The notes under the pieces were generated by a model. That model had not been told where the DNA came from, ran no database searches, and worked only from the letters and a program-made list of their open reading frames with translations. Of a stretch of DNA of 64,000 nt, positions 44,713 to 59,815 are shown one piece after another (the stretch's first letter is position 1; each line of letters opens with the position of its first letter). The stretch is from Myxococcales bacterium UBA1660 (GTDB lineage: Bacteria; Myxococcota_A; Polyangia; Polyangiales; Houyiibacteriaceae), in the NCBI GenBank assembly GCA_002320815.1, contig DCLA01000128.1:46350-110349 (forward strand), given 5' to 3'. Both the position numbers and the translations under genes were made by a program.

Positions 44713-45449
44713 TCAGCGGTGGCGGGCGTAGAGGCGGTCGCGCCACTCGAGGAGGTCACCGTACTCGTCGGCCAGGCGCGCGTTGGTCCAGGCGCGCCGG
44801 GTCGCCGGCCCCCGACGGTACCGACGGTGTCCGGCGCGAGTGCCCTTCGGTCCCCCCGCGTAGGGCGAGACGAACTCCAACGCGCCGGCGACCAGGATGT
44901 CCGCATAGGAGAACGCGCGCAGGACGTGGTCGCCGTCCCCGATGGCATCGCGCGCCTCGTCGAGGACCTCGTTCATCGCGCCGGGGTCCCCGGGTCCGTA
45001 CTTGCTCAGCAGCTTGCGACAGGCCCAGCGAGCGACGCCGGAGCTGGCGCCGCGGAGGGACTTGGGCACGAAGGGCGGCAAGGCCTCCGCCTGCGCCTCG
45101 GGATCGTCGAGGGTCGCCCGGGCCACCCGCGCCCGGCCCATGGCCATCGCCGCCTGGGCGAGCTCGTCCCAGCGACGGCAGGCGACCTCGTCGGTCAAGA
45201 GCGGCGCGCCGCCGCCATGGGTCTCCGCCCATCGGGCCACCTCCCATGATCCATCGACGACCTGATCGGGCGCCAGCAGGACCGGCACCGAGACCTTCCC
45301 GCTCGGTCGACGCATCCGGGCGCGCAGGAGCGGCTCGGTCACGAAGGGGACGTACTCCTCTTCGGAGTACTCGACGTGGTGATGGTCCAACGCCCAACGA
45401 GCGCATTCGGACCAGGCGGAAAGGGGATGGCGACGAGCTTGGCGGTCAT
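44713..45449 (-). pseudogene. Glutathione S-transferase-like gene with apparent frameshift
   Basis: A GST-fold protein of about 245 residues. The natural start, ATG 45449, encodes MTAKLVAIPF, the usual beta-1 strand, but that frame then runs into junk (PPGPNALVGRW). The expected continuation, SAWSECARWALDHHHVEY, is in the next frame and continues to the stop with clear GST features (VPVLLAPDQVVDGSWEVARWA, helical C-terminal domain). A one-base deletion in CCCCTTTCC near 45418-45426 explains it; alternatively it is a sequencing error in a homopolymer-like context. Starting translation in the second frame would lose the first strand and the catalytic Ser region. Convergent with the M23 gene; divergent from the DUF501 gene. 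Confidence 0.75.
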
Positions 45450-45499
45450 GACGGGGGCGCGGCTTGCGGCCGCGATGAGGGGACCGTACCACCGCTGCC

Positions 45500-46057
45500 G
45501 TGGTGAAGGACGACCCGGCGATCGTGGAAGCCCAGATCGGGCGCCCCCTGCGCGCGGAATCGCGTGTGGTGAGCCGCTGCGGCCTCGGTCTGCCGGTGGT
45601 CGTCGAGGTGCCCCCGCTCCTGGAGAGCGGGGAGCCCTTCCCCACGCGCTGGTGGCTCACGTGCCCCCTGGCCCATCGGCGCATCGCCCGGCTCGAAGCC
45701 GCCGGCGAGGTCCGGGCCTTCGATCGGCGTCGCCGCGAGGACCCCGACTTCGCCGCGGCGATGGAGGCGACCCACGCGCGCTACGCGGCCGAGCGCGACG
45801 AGCTGGTCCCCGACGACGCCCGACTCCGTCCGCGGGGCGGCGTCGCCGGGAGTCGGGGCGGCGTGAAGTGCCTCCACGCGCACTTCGCCGATCAGCGCGC
45901 GATCGCGGCCGGGGCCACCGAGGGGTCGAACCCGGTCGGCGCCGAGACGGCCGCCGCCGTCGAGCCCCTGAACTGTGCCTTCCCCTGCGTGACGGAGCGG
46001 GATGGGGTCGCCGTCCGCTCGCCCGAGTGGGTCGAGCCGGAGCTCCCGGAGTCGTGA
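45500..46057 (+). CDS. DUF501 family protein
   Basis: A 185-residue soluble protein matching DUF501 across its length: VEAQIGRPLRAESRVVSRCG, PFPTRWWLTCPLAHRRIARL, and the C-terminal GGVKCLHAHFADQRAI with NPVG. The invariant Cys residues (TCP, KCLH) and His suggest a metal or catalytic site; biochemistry is unknown. Family members sit near tRNA or phosphatase genes in some genomes (general knowledge); here there is no such neighbour. GTG start; the second codon is also GTG. The stop codon overlaps the first base of the downstream repeat. Confidence 0.9.
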   Translation: MVKDDPAIVEAQIGRPLRAESRVVSRCGLGLPVVVEVPPLLESGEPFPTRWWLTCPLAHRRIARLEAAGEVRAFDRRRREDPDFAAAMEATHARYAAERDELVPDDARLRPRGGVAGSRGGVKCLHAHFADQRAIAAGATEGSNPVGAETAAAVEPLNCAFPCVTERDGVAVRSPEWVEPELPES

Positions 46058-46130
46058 AATGACGACGATGAAGACGATCGTTCGCGGTGTCGCGCGCGAA
46101 ATGACGACGATGACGACGATCGTCCCTGGG
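46057..46130. repeat. Two direct copies of the AAATGACGAC repeat
   Basis: Copies at 46057-46087 and 46099-46130, spaced 42 bp, share AAATGACGACGATGA and GACGATCGT. The second is nearly identical to the right arm of the 44643-44708 palindrome (one extra G). Located between DUF501 and DUF2752 genes, non-coding. Confidence 0.88.
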
Positions 46131-46183
46131 GTCGTCGTGGGAGATCGTTGACGGGTCCCCCCGTCGCCGGTCATTTTGCCTCC

Positions 46184-46648
46184 ATGTCGTCCGAGGCCGC
46201 TGGGCCCCTGCCCACCCACGCGCCGGAGCGAGGCAACCTCGCCTCCCGCTTCACGTGGTTCGTGCTGATGGCCATCCCCCTGGCGGTGATCATCACCGCG
46301 ACGACGATCACGCCCGATCCGGCGGGGCACGGGACCCACATGCAGCTCGGGCTGCCGCCCTGCGGCTTCCTGGTGGCCACCGGGCTCCCCTGTCCCGGCT
46401 GCGGCCTGACCACGTCGTTTTCGCACATGGTCCGCCTGCAGTTCGCCGGCGCCGCCCACGCGAACCCCTTCGGCGTGGCGCTCTTCCTGGTGACCTTCTT
46501 CACCATCCCGGTCGCGGCGGTGGGTCTCGTCCGGGGCCTCCCGGTGCTGGCCACGCTGGAGCGGCTGCACTTCGAGAAGGTCATCGTGCTCCTCGCGGCG
46601 TGCTCCTCGGTGGTGTGGCTGATCCGCATCGGCACCGCCCTCCTCTGA
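46184..46648 (+). CDS. DUF2752 membrane protein
   Basis: A 154-residue integral membrane protein. It has three or four hydrophobic segments (FVLMAIPLAVIITATT, then GVALFLVTFFTIPVAAVGLV and VIVLLAACSSVVWLI), and the family hallmark between the first two, PPCGFLVATGLPCPGCGLTTSF, where the CPxCG-like cysteines are invariant in DUF2752. Function unknown; the Cys pair may bind metal or sense redox. ATG 46184 gives the best-sized protein; another ATG at 46148 lies in frame. No visible operon partner. Confidence 0.9.
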   Translation: MSSEAAGPLPTHAPERGNLASRFTWFVLMAIPLAVIITATTITPDPAGHGTHMQLGLPPCGFLVATGLPCPGCGLTTSFSHMVRLQFAGAAHANPFGVALFLVTFFTIPVAAVGLVRGLPVLATLERLHFEKVIVLLAACSSVVWLIRIGTALL

Positions 46649-46705
46649 CGCCATTGAAGGCCAGCATTGATCTCCGCCGACGCGCACCGGAGAATGGGCG
46701 CGGCG

Positions 46706-48642
<1,937 letters not shown>

Positions 48643-48649
<7 letters not shown>

Positions 48650-49428
48650 CCGGGTTCGCCCGCGCGCTGCAGCAGCGGGGTGACCTCGGTTCCATGGGGC
48701 TCGGAGGCCGCGGTTCCGATCCAGGAGACCCGCTCCCCGTCCTCGAGCGCGGCGAGCAGGCGGTCCCGCACGATGGCCGCCTCCGCGATGTCGGTCTCGG
48801 GTAGCACCGCCAACAGCTCGAGGGTCTCCGAGCGGAAGACCAGGTCGGTGTCGCGGAGGACCTTCATCATCCGCCGAGACACCCGGGGCATCGACTCCAT
48901 GTCCGCGACCCGGACCCGGAGGATCCCCAGGGAGCGACGGAAGCGAGCCCCATGGATGAGCTCGTGGTGCAGGGTGATCTCGAGCTGTCCGCGCGTACCG
49001 GCGCCCGTCAGCCGATCGATCTCCAGCGAGAGCCGCGGCGCGCTCTCGGCGCGGATGCGCCGACGAGTGTCCCGCGCGCGCCGGAGGGAGCGCCAGAGCA
49101 CGCTCTCGATCCGCTCGACGCGCACCGGTCGGTCCACGTGGATGTCGCTGTCCGGGACCCCCGGCCCGATGCTCACGATGGGCAGCGTCCGGAGATCCTC
49201 GTCGGCGCGCAGGATCGCGGCGACCTGCGCGGCCGGCGGCGCCTCCAGGGCGTCGCTGATCAACACCAGCGAAGGGGGATGCCGCGCGATCTGAGCGAGC
49301 GCGCGCTCCCCATCGAGCGCAGCGGCGACGTCGAAGCCGGCCGCCTCGCACGCTTCCTGAAAGAGCTCGAGCTGAAACGGATCCGGCTCGGCCACCAATA
49401 CCAGAGGAGTCACCATCGCTCGTCCCAT
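48643..49428 (-). CDS. Degenerate receiver plus degenerate GGDEF protein
   Basis: A 261-residue protein. Residues 1-105 are receiver-like (VLVAEPDPFQLELFQEACEA, then LVLISDAL at the phospho-acceptor strand, where the Asp is displaced or absent, then PIVSIGPG). Residues 135-250 align by eye with a GGDEF fold (RLTGAGTRGQLEITLHHELI, later DTDLVFRSETLELLAVLPETD), but the GGDEF signature itself reads SETLE, so no diguanylate cyclase activity is expected. It may be an inactive adaptor or a c-di-GMP-binding relic. ATG 49428 or 49416 are both possible. Between a transmembrane kinase (convergent) and a sigma-54 activator transcribed the same way. Confidence 0.72.
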
Positions 49429-49502
49429 CGTCCCCCCGACTCTCCATTGGACACCACCCTTCGGTGGCCGCGTCGCGGGCCCCCCGGCCCGCTTCCGCGC
49501 TC

Positions 49503-50669
<1,167 letters not shown>

Positions 50670-50776
50670 GGGCGGCGGACGCTAGCATGCGACACCCCGG
50701 CACAGCAACGACGTCCGACATGCATCGGGGGTGGGTAGATGCCTTCGGAGTCGAATCGGGGTAAGACGGCGCCCTC

Positions 50777-52441
50777 GTGGACGTCGTCTACTTCGTCGTG
50801 CTCGTGGGCGCCCTGGTCTTCGTCCACGAGCTCGGGCACTTCGCCCTGGCCAAGATCTTCGGCGTGAAGGTCTTGCGCTTCAGCGTGGGCTTCGGCCCGC
50901 GGATCGCCGGGTTCCGCTCCCGGGAGACCGAGTACGTCCTCGCGGCCATCCCGCTGGGCGGCTACGTGAAGCTCCTCGGCGACACTCCCCACGACGTGGT
51001 CCCGGAGAAGGAAAGGGCCGAGAGCCTCGGGGCCCAGCCCGTCTGGCGACGCGTGCTCATCGTCGCCGCCGGGCCGGCGATGAACCTCCTCTTCCCGCTC
51101 CTGCTCTTCTTCATCGTCCACCTGGGCGACGGCCTGCAGACGCCGTCCTCGGTGGGCACCGTCTTCCCCGGGCGCCCGGCCGACGGGATGCTCCTCCCGG
51201 GCGACCGCGTGGTGGCCGTGGACGGAGCGGAGATCGAGACCTTCGACCAGCTCCGGCGCATCGTCCGGGACAGCCCGCGCCGCGCCCTCGAGCTCACCAT
51301 CGAGCGCGAGGGGGAGCGGCACCGGATCGTGCTCGTCCCCGCGGCGACCCGGCGGAACCTGGAGCTCGGCCGGAGCGAAGAGGTCGGACGGCTGGGCATC
51401 GACCCCTACCACCGGCTGGCCGTGGTCGGCGTCCACCCCGACTCGGCGGCGTACCAGGCCGGGCTCCGCTCCTTCGATCGGGTGGTCGCCGTGGACGGGG
51501 AGCCGGTGGACCGCTGGATCGATCTGCAGGCGGCCCTCCGCGGCCGGGTGGGCGCGGTCCCGCTGACCTACCTGCGCGGCGAGACGGTGAACCTGGGATC
51601 CCTGGTGGACCTCGAGGTGGCCCGGCCCCGAGTGGCCAACGTGCGCGCGCCGGCGGGCCCGGGCGCGATGGCGCTCCGCTCGGGCATCGAGAGCGGCGAC
51701 CTCTACGTCCGCGAAGTGATCAGCGGCTCCGCCGAGGACGAGCTGGGCATCCGTCCCGGCGACCGGCTGGTGACCCTGGACGGGCACCCGCTCCGCAACT
51801 GGGCCGGCTACCTGGCGGCCCTGGAAGACGCTCCGGACGTGGATCACGAGCTCCTCTGGCGCCGCGCGGGCGACATCCACGAGGGCACCCTGCGGCTCCC
51901 GAAGGACACCGGCGTGACCGCCGCGGGTCTCCCCTACGAGCGGGTCCGGGTCGGCGTCCGCCCCTGGCTCCCGTCGCGGAGCGAACCCCTCGTCGAGACC
52001 CCGAACCGCATCGCCCACGCGGCGACCCGGGCGCTGGAGCGCACCGGCGAGATGCTCACCCTCACCTTCTACTCGGTGGTCCGCCTGCTCCAGGGGGAGC
52101 TCGACCTGGACAGCCTCGGTGGCCCGCTGACCATCTTCGACGCCGCCGGTGACGCGGCCCGCGAGGGCGCCACCAACTACCTGGTGCTGATGGCGTTCAT
52201 CAGCGTGAACCTGGCGGTCCTGAATCTGCTGCCCATCCCGCTCCTCGACGGCGGGCACCTGGTCTTCTACCTGGTCGAGGGCATCACCCGCCGGAAGGTG
52301 CCCGCCAAGGTCCGCGCCCGCGCGGGCCTGGTCGGGCTGATCGTGCTCATCGCGCTGACGCTGCTGGCGGTGAAGAACGATCTCGAGCGGGCGTTCGGCA
52401 ACGACGAGCCCACCGAGGCCCTGGAGCCCGGCGAGGGCTGA
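50777..52441 (+). CDS. rseP: RseP-like site-2 metalloprotease with three PDZ-like domains
   Basis: A 554-residue intramembrane zinc protease of the RseP/S2P (M50) family. HELGH at about residues 18-22 and PIPLLDGGH near 488 provide the zinc ligands; there are at least three membrane spans. Between them are three PDZ-like modules (each with a GDRVVAVDG or GDRLVTLDG core, starting near 125, 218 and 310); E. coli RseP has two. The family activates envelope stress responses by cleaving anti-sigma factors and clears signal peptides. GTG start. It starts the rightward cluster; rsmB follows after 10 bp. At 554 residues it is about 100 longer than typical. Confidence 0.88.
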   Translation: MDVVYFVVLVGALVFVHELGHFALAKIFGVKVLRFSVGFGPRIAGFRSRETEYVLAAIPLGGYVKLLGDTPHDVVPEKERAESLGAQPVWRRVLIVAAGPAMNLLFPLLLFFIVHLGDGLQTPSSVGTVFPGRPADGMLLPGDRVVAVDGAEIETFDQLRRIVRDSPRRALELTIEREGERHRIVLVPAATRRNLELGRSEEVGRLGIDPYHRLAVVGVHPDSAAYQAGLRSFDRVVAVDGEPVDRWIDLQAALRGRVGAVPLTYLRGETVNLGSLVDLEVARPRVANVRAPAGPGAMALRSGIESGDLYVREVISGSAEDELGIRPGDRLVTLDGHPLRNWAGYLAALEDAPDVDHELLWRRAGDIHEGTLRLPKDTGVTAAGLPYERVRVGVRPWLPSRSEPLVETPNRIAHAATRALERTGEMLTLTFYSVVRLLQGELDLDSLGGPLTIFDAAGDAAREGATNYLVLMAFISVNLAVLNLLPIPLLDGGHLVFYLVEGITRRKVPAKVRARAGLVGLIVLIALTLLAVKNDLERAFGNDEPTEALEPGEG

Positions 52442-52451
52442 GAGAGACACG

Positions 52452-53750
52452 ATGAAGAAGGCTCCGCCTCCCACCGCCCGCGGCGTCGCCACGGCGGTGC
52501 TCTACCGGGTCGCCCGCGACCAGGCCTACGCCACCCCCACCCTCGACGCCGAGATCCGGCGCGCCGGCCTCGACCGGCGGGACGCCGCCCTGGCGACCGC
52601 CATCGTCTACGGGACCCTGCGCAGCTTGCCGAGCCTGGACGCCGCCCTCGACGCCCACCTGCGCGATCCCGAAGGGCTCGACCCCTGGGCCCGCGCGGGC
52701 CTGCGCGCGGCCGCCTTCCAGCTCCGGCACCTGCCCCGGGTTCCCCCCCGGGCCATCGTCCACGAGGCGGTGGACGTGGTCCGCGCCGGCCGCGGAGAGA
52801 AGCTCGCGCGGCTGACCAACGCGGTGCTGCGCAAGGTCCGGCGCCCCGATGACGCGGCGCCGCCGGAGCGCATCGAGGTCCCCGAGTGGATCGCCGCGGC
52901 GCTCGAGCGCTCCCTGGGCGCCGAGCGCGCGGCCCAGCTCACCCGGCCCATCCAGCTCCCGCCGCCCCTCGACCTCCGCGTCCTGCCGCGCGAAGGCGCC
53001 GAGCCCATGCTCGACCGGCTCCGCACGGCGGAGCCCGAGGCCGAGATCGTCGAAGCGGGCCCCACCGCGCTCCGAGTGCGCGGCGCCGGCGACCCGCGCC
53101 AGCTCCCCGGCTTCGAGACCGGCGAGCTCCTGGTCCAGGAGCTCGGCAGTCAGCGCGCCGCCGACGCCCTCGGCGCCGCGCCCGGCGAACGCGTCGCCGA
53201 CGCCTGCGCGGGCCGCGGCGGCAAGACCCTGGCGCTCCTCCACCACGTGGGTCCCACCGGCGCGGTGGTCGCCCTCGAGCTCCACGAGGCCCGGCTGGAC
53301 CAGCTCGAGGAGCGCGCGGCGCGCCTGGGGCTCCCCGGGCACCTGGAGACCCTGGCGGTGGATCTGCGCGTGGGCACCGGGGGCCTCGAGGCGAACTTCG
53401 ATCGGGTCCTGGTCGACGCGCCCTGCACCGGCCTGGGCACCCTGGGGCGCCGCCCCGAGCTCCTCTGGCGTCTGGCCCCCGGAGACGTGGAGAAGCTGCA
53501 GAAGACCCAGCGCGCCGTGCTGGCCAAGGCCAGCGAGCTGGTGGGTTCGGGGGGCGTTCTCCAATTCGTGGTCTGCTCGCCCCTCGCCGAAGAGGGCGCC
53601 GACGTGGCCACCGGCTTCGATCGGCACCACCCCGACTTCGAGCGGATCCCCACGCCCGGCGCCGACGCCGACCACGTGCTGCGCCTCGGCCCCTGGAACG
53701 ACGCGCACCCCACCGACGCCTATCAGGTGGTCCGGTGGCGTCGCCGTTGA
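52452..53750 (+). CDS. rsmB: 16S rRNA m5C methyltransferase, RsmB-like
   Basis: A 432-residue protein with an N-terminal NusB-like RNA-binding domain (residues 10-130) and a C-terminal Fmu/NSUN SAM-dependent methyltransferase. Motif I is DACAGRGGKT near 249; the PC motif is in VDAPCTGLGTLGRRPEL near 322; the catalytic Cys lies in FVVCSPLAEEG, a variant of the usual TCSxxxxEN. RsmB makes m5C967 in 16S rRNA in E. coli. ATG follows rseP by 10 bp, so it is cotranscribed. Downstream, the Hsp70-like cluster starts after 20 bp. Confidence 0.9.
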   Translation: MKKAPPPTARGVATAVLYRVARDQAYATPTLDAEIRRAGLDRRDAALATAIVYGTLRSLPSLDAALDAHLRDPEGLDPWARAGLRAAAFQLRHLPRVPPRAIVHEAVDVVRAGRGEKLARLTNAVLRKVRRPDDAAPPERIEVPEWIAAALERSLGAERAAQLTRPIQLPPPLDLRVLPREGAEPMLDRLRTAEPEAEIVEAGPTALRVRGAGDPRQLPGFETGELLVQELGSQRAADALGAAPGERVADACAGRGGKTLALLHHVGPTGAVVALELHEARLDQLEERAARLGLPGHLETLAVDLRVGTGGLEANFDRVLVDAPCTGLGTLGRRPELLWRLAPGDVEKLQKTQRAVLAKASELVGSGGVLQFVVCSPLAEEGADVATGFDRHHPDFERIPTPGADADHVLRLGPWNDAHPTDAYQVVRWRRR

Positions 53751-53770
53751 CGTCGCGGCGGTGAACGGAA

Positions 53771-54994
53771 ATGCTTCGCGCCGTGGCGGAGGCGACCTGG
53801 CGGGACGACGACGAGGCGCTCTTCCAGCGCGCGGCCGACCGTGCGCGGCTGGCAGCCCTCTGGGCCAGTGAGCACGCCCCCGGCCCGCCGCCCCACCCGC
53901 GGGCCTCCGGAATGATCGCCCTGCTGCGCCGGACGCTCGCGGGTGAAGCCGCCGCCGCGCGCCTCGACGAGGGGGACCCCTCGGCGCTCGCGGCCCTGAC
54001 CCGACCGACCACCTTCGCGGCCCTCGACCCGCGGCTGGTGCATCACCTCGCCCTGCACCACGAGCGCCTCGCCCGGCAGCGGATCCAGCTCACCGACTGG
54101 CAGCGGGCCCTCGGCGCCTGGCGCTCCCTGGCCGAGCACCCGACCTATCTCCGGGATCTCGCCGACGCGGTGGCCGGCGACTCGTTGCCCGACGCAGCGA
54201 AAGCGAGCTGGGCCCAGGCCGCGGGTTGGCGAGCCTTCGCCGGGCTGGTCGCCGAGGCCGAGCAAGGCGCTCCGGACCGCAGCGACCTCGCTCGGGTGGC
54301 GCTGCAGGTCCTGGGTGCCCCCGCGGTGATCGCCACCTACGCCGGCGTGGACCCCGCCGGCGTGGCCGGGCGCGCCGAGCGAGCCCGCGCGCGCATCCTC
54401 GACGCCGCGCTCGCGCCCATCGACGAGACCCTCGACGAGGCGGAAGGCCGACCCGCCGGCGTGGACCACGTCCAGGCTCTCGAGGCCGTGGTCGACGTCT
54501 GGCGCTGGGCCGGCCGGCCCGATCACGTCGAGCGCTTCTTCGTGGACCGCGCCCTGGACATCGGCTGGCAGCTCTACACCGCCAAGAACTTCATGACCCT
54601 CAAGCGCCTGCTGGGTTCGGCGCGGCCCCTGCTGCGGCGCTTCGCCGAGCGGGTCCGGCAGGATCCCCGGGAGGTCGCCCACGCCAGCCGCGTCGCGCAG
54701 TTCATGGTCTTCGAAGCCGAAATGGAGCCCCGACTCCCCCAGCAGATCGCGGCGGCCGAGACCGCGGTGGCCCTCTGCGACACGCACCGCAACGGGCGGC
54801 TGGTCCTGGCCGACCTGCTCGCCGAGCGGGCCCTGCGGAGCCTCGAAGAGGCCCCCATCCTGGCGCGGCGAAAGACCGTCGAGCGGGCGGCGGCCGACGT
54901 GAAGCGCGCACGGGTTCTCTGGCCCGACTCTTCGGGGCGCATCGACCAGGCGGCCCGCGAGGTCGCACGGCGCGGAGGGAGCCTCGATGGCTGA
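53771..54994 (+). CDS. Helical-repeat protein of the Hsp70-like module
   Basis: A 407-residue soluble protein with no recognised family. It is almost entirely amphipathic helix (AAARLDEGDPSALAALTRPT, VAQFMVFEAEMEPRLPQQIA, AETAVALCDTHRNGRLVLAD), suggesting TPR/SEL1-like or unusual solenoid repeats. No signal peptide or membrane span. It follows rsmB by 20 bp and its stop overlaps the next start by 8 bp, so it is made together with the J-like and Hsp70-like proteins. Role may be substrate recruitment or scaffolding for the chaperone (inference). The last gene of the module (57954) has a similar helical composition. Confidence 0.72.
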   Translation: MLRAVAEATWRDDDEALFQRAADRARLAALWASEHAPGPPPHPRASGMIALLRRTLAGEAAAARLDEGDPSALAALTRPTTFAALDPRLVHHLALHHERLARQRIQLTDWQRALGAWRSLAEHPTYLRDLADAVAGDSLPDAAKASWAQAAGWRAFAGLVAEAEQGAPDRSDLARVALQVLGAPAVIATYAGVDPAGVAGRAERARARILDAALAPIDETLDEAEGRPAGVDHVQALEAVVDVWRWAGRPDHVERFFVDRALDIGWQLYTAKNFMTLKRLLGSARPLLRRFAERVRQDPREVAHASRVAQFMVFEAEMEPRLPQQIAAAETAVALCDTHRNGRLVLADLLAERALRSLEEAPILARRKTVERAAADVKRARVLWPDSSGRIDQAAREVARRGGSLDG

Positions 54995-55367
54995 GAACCC
55001 CTTCGAGGCCTACGGGCTGGACCCCACCGCGGGCCCCGAGGCCATCACGGCGAAGCTCCGGGAGCTCGCCGAGGCCACCGACGACGAGCAGGAACGGGCG
55101 GCCATCCGCGAGGCCTGGGAGGCGTTGACCCTCCACCCCAGTCGCCGCCTGGACCTCGCGCTGAGCGCGCACCCGGAGACCCGCGAGGCGCCGGGTCGTC
55201 GGCCGCGACCGCTCCGCCTGGGCGCCCCGCCGCCCCTGACCCTGGCCGACCTGGTCCCCCTCCCTTCGCTCGTCGAACGCCTCGGCCTGACCACGGTGGT
55301 CACCGGCGACGAGCCCCTCGAACGAGACCCCATCCTCACCGGAAGCTCGCGCCGCCGCGAGCCTTGA
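54987..55367 (+). CDS. J-domain-like protein lacking the HPD motif
   Basis: A 126-residue protein. Residues 1-65 resemble a J domain: NPFEAYGLDPTAGPEAITAK as helix I/II and IREAWEALTLHPSRRLDLAL as helix III-IV, but the HPD tripeptide that stimulates Hsp70 ATPase is missing and the loop is shortened. The C-terminal half is a Pro-rich extension with no known domain. It overlaps the preceding gene by 8 bp and precedes the Hsp70-like gene by 10 bp. It is probably a partner of that Hsp70, working as an adaptor or inactive J protein. Name is by eye; a search with a J-domain profile would be decisive. Confidence 0.65.
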   Translation: MAENPFEAYGLDPTAGPEAITAKLRELAEATDDEQERAAIREAWEALTLHPSRRLDLALSAHPETREAPGRRPRPLRLGAPPPLTLADLVPLPSLVERLGLTTVVTGDEPLERDPILTGSSRRREP

Positions 55368-55377
55368 GCGAGCCGCC

Positions 55378-57953
<2,576 letters not shown>

Positions 57954-57957
<4 letters not shown>

Positions 57958-59219
57958 GCGTCGTCGACGAGCTGAGCCTGGCCGCGGCGGCGGCCGCCGC
58001 CAGCGCGGGCCCCCGGGCCGGGCTGCGGGCCTATCGGTCGCTGGTCGATGGGCTCGCCGGCGAGGCGCGCGCCCGCGCGATCCTGGGCGGCCTGGAGTGT
58101 GCGACCGCGCTCGGCGACGCGCCGGCGCTGGACGCCTTCATCGCGCGCTGGCGCGTCCAATCCGGCGACGACCACTTCCCGGCGGTAGCCGAGCGCTGCC
58201 TCGCCCTCCACGAGGTCTCGCCGGCCCACGCCCTGGCGCTGGCGCGGGTAGAGAGCGAGCGCCGCCCGGAGGACGCCCGGCCCCACTACCTCCTCGGTCG
58301 CCTCCTGGGCGACGAGGGTCGGGACGCGTACCACCGCGCGCGTCACCTCGCCGCCCGCGCCCCCCGGCAACCGGAGCTGCTGGAGGCCATCGCCGCGCGC
58401 CTGGTCTGGCTCGGCGAGGGGCCCGAGGGCTTCGACCGCGGCGGACGGCCGGCGACCGCCCGACTGGGCAAGGCGCGCCTCGATCTCCGGCGCGGCGGTC
58501 GCTACGCGCGCACCGCGGCCCTCGACGTGTTGCTCGAGCTCGCGAGCGGGCCCCACCGGGATCCGGCGCTCGCCCTGGCCGCCGAGCACGCCCAGCACCC
58601 GAGCCTCACCCCCATCGAGCTCGACCGGTTACGCACCCTCTTCCGCGAGCACCTCGACGGCCCCCGGCGCGCCGACGCCCTCGCGTGGCTCGACGCCCGG
58701 GAGCACCTCGACCGCGGGGAGCGCCCCGCCCCCGAGAGTGCCGTCCACGCGGCCGCGCTGGCCGCGCAGAGCGCGCTCGAGCGCGGCGCCCCACCGACGG
58801 GGACGACCCCCGACGCCCTCGCGCTGGCCGTGGTCGCCCTCCATGGGGAACGCGAGGCCCAGCGGGAACCGCTGCTGCGACTCGCCGATCACGAGGGGCT
58901 GGTGGCCACCACCGAGCCGCTCCTGGCGGCGGCCGCGTTGGGTCACGCGGCGGATCCGGAGACCGCTCGGCGCCTCGCGCTGCGGCTGCTCGCGCTTCCG
59001 AATCGGGCGTCGCGCGGTTGGCTCCGGTTGGCCCAGGCCAGCCGCGGCGAGGTGCAACGGCAGGCCCTCGAGCGCGCCGAGGGCGCGGGCGAACCCGGCG
59101 CCGACGAGGCCAGCGGCCTCGCCGCCCGCGCCGCGGCCTGGAAGGCCTACGAAGCGGGCGACGAAGACGGAGCCGCCCGGCACCTCGCCCAGGCGCGCGT
59201 GAAGCTGCGCCGAAGCTGA
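57954..59219 (+). CDS. Helical/TPR-like protein, last gene of Hsp70-like module
   Basis: A 421-residue soluble protein made of repeated short helices (ARAILGGLECATALGDAPAL, HALALARVESERRPEDARPH, then YLLGRLLGDEGRDAYHRARH), resembling TPR/SEL1 repeats. No catalytic motif or export signal. Its ATG overlaps the Hsp70 stop (ATGA), so it is translationally coupled. Together with the 53771 protein it may form the substrate- or client-binding frame of the module (inference). Convergent with the TetR gene, whose stop lies 2 bp away. Confidence 0.7.
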
Positions 59220-59221
59220 GA

Positions 59222-59815
59222 TCAGTCCGGCGCGATCTCGCGACGCAAGATGTCGGCGGCCCAACGGAGACGGCCCGCCTCGAGCTCCTCGTTCCGGTGC
59301 AGCGCCGCGGTGCCCGCCTCGCTGTCGAAGAGGTGGAGGACCGAGAGGAAGACCATGCCCGCGTGCTCCGCCCGGCGGGGCGCGGCGCCCAGGGAGCGCA
59401 CCGGGATCGCCATCAACCAGGTCTCGAAGCGCTGGAGCACCGGGCCCACCCGCTCGCGCAGCTCGACGTCGGTGCGCGCGGCCACGACCACCTCACGCCA
59501 CGCCGCGTGGACCGGCGTGCGCGTCTGGGCGCGCACGAAGGCCGCCAGCGCGGGCCACTTCCCGCCCCAGCCCTCGAAGAACGTGGCGAAGCGATCCAGG
59601 TGCCGGGCCTCGATGGCCAAGGTGGCTTCGGCCACGAGGTCCAGACGGGTGGCGAAGTGCCGGAAGAGCGCGCCCTGGGAGCATCCGGCGCGCTCGCAGA
59701 TGACCTTGGTGGACGCCTGCGCGTAGCCCACGTCGGCGAGCACCGCGATGGTGGCGTCGGTGAGCTTGGCGATGGTCGCCGCGCGGCGCTCGGCTTGGGT
59801 CCGGCGCGCGCTCAT
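59222..59815 (-). CDS. TetR-family transcriptional regulator
   Basis: A 197-residue regulator. The N-terminal HTH (TDATIAVLADVGYAQASTKV, then ICERAGCSQGALFRHFATRL) is typical; the C-terminal ligand domain is helical with no clear ligand clue. Its ATG overlaps the stop of the amidohydrolase gene (ATGA), so the two are cotranscribed and the regulator probably controls this operon from the operator at 61653-61674. Ligand probably related to N-acyl amino acids or a similar substrate (inference). Confidence 0.9.
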   Translation of the reverse strand: MSARRTQAERRAATIAKLTDATIAVLADVGYAQASTKVICERAGCSQGALFRHFATRLDLVAEATLAIEARHLDRFATFFEGWGGKWPALAAFVRAQTRTPVHAAWREVVVAARTDVELRERVGPVLQRFETWLMAIPVRSLGAAPRRAEHAGMVFLSVLHLFDSEAGTAALHRNEELEAGRLRWAADILRREIAPD

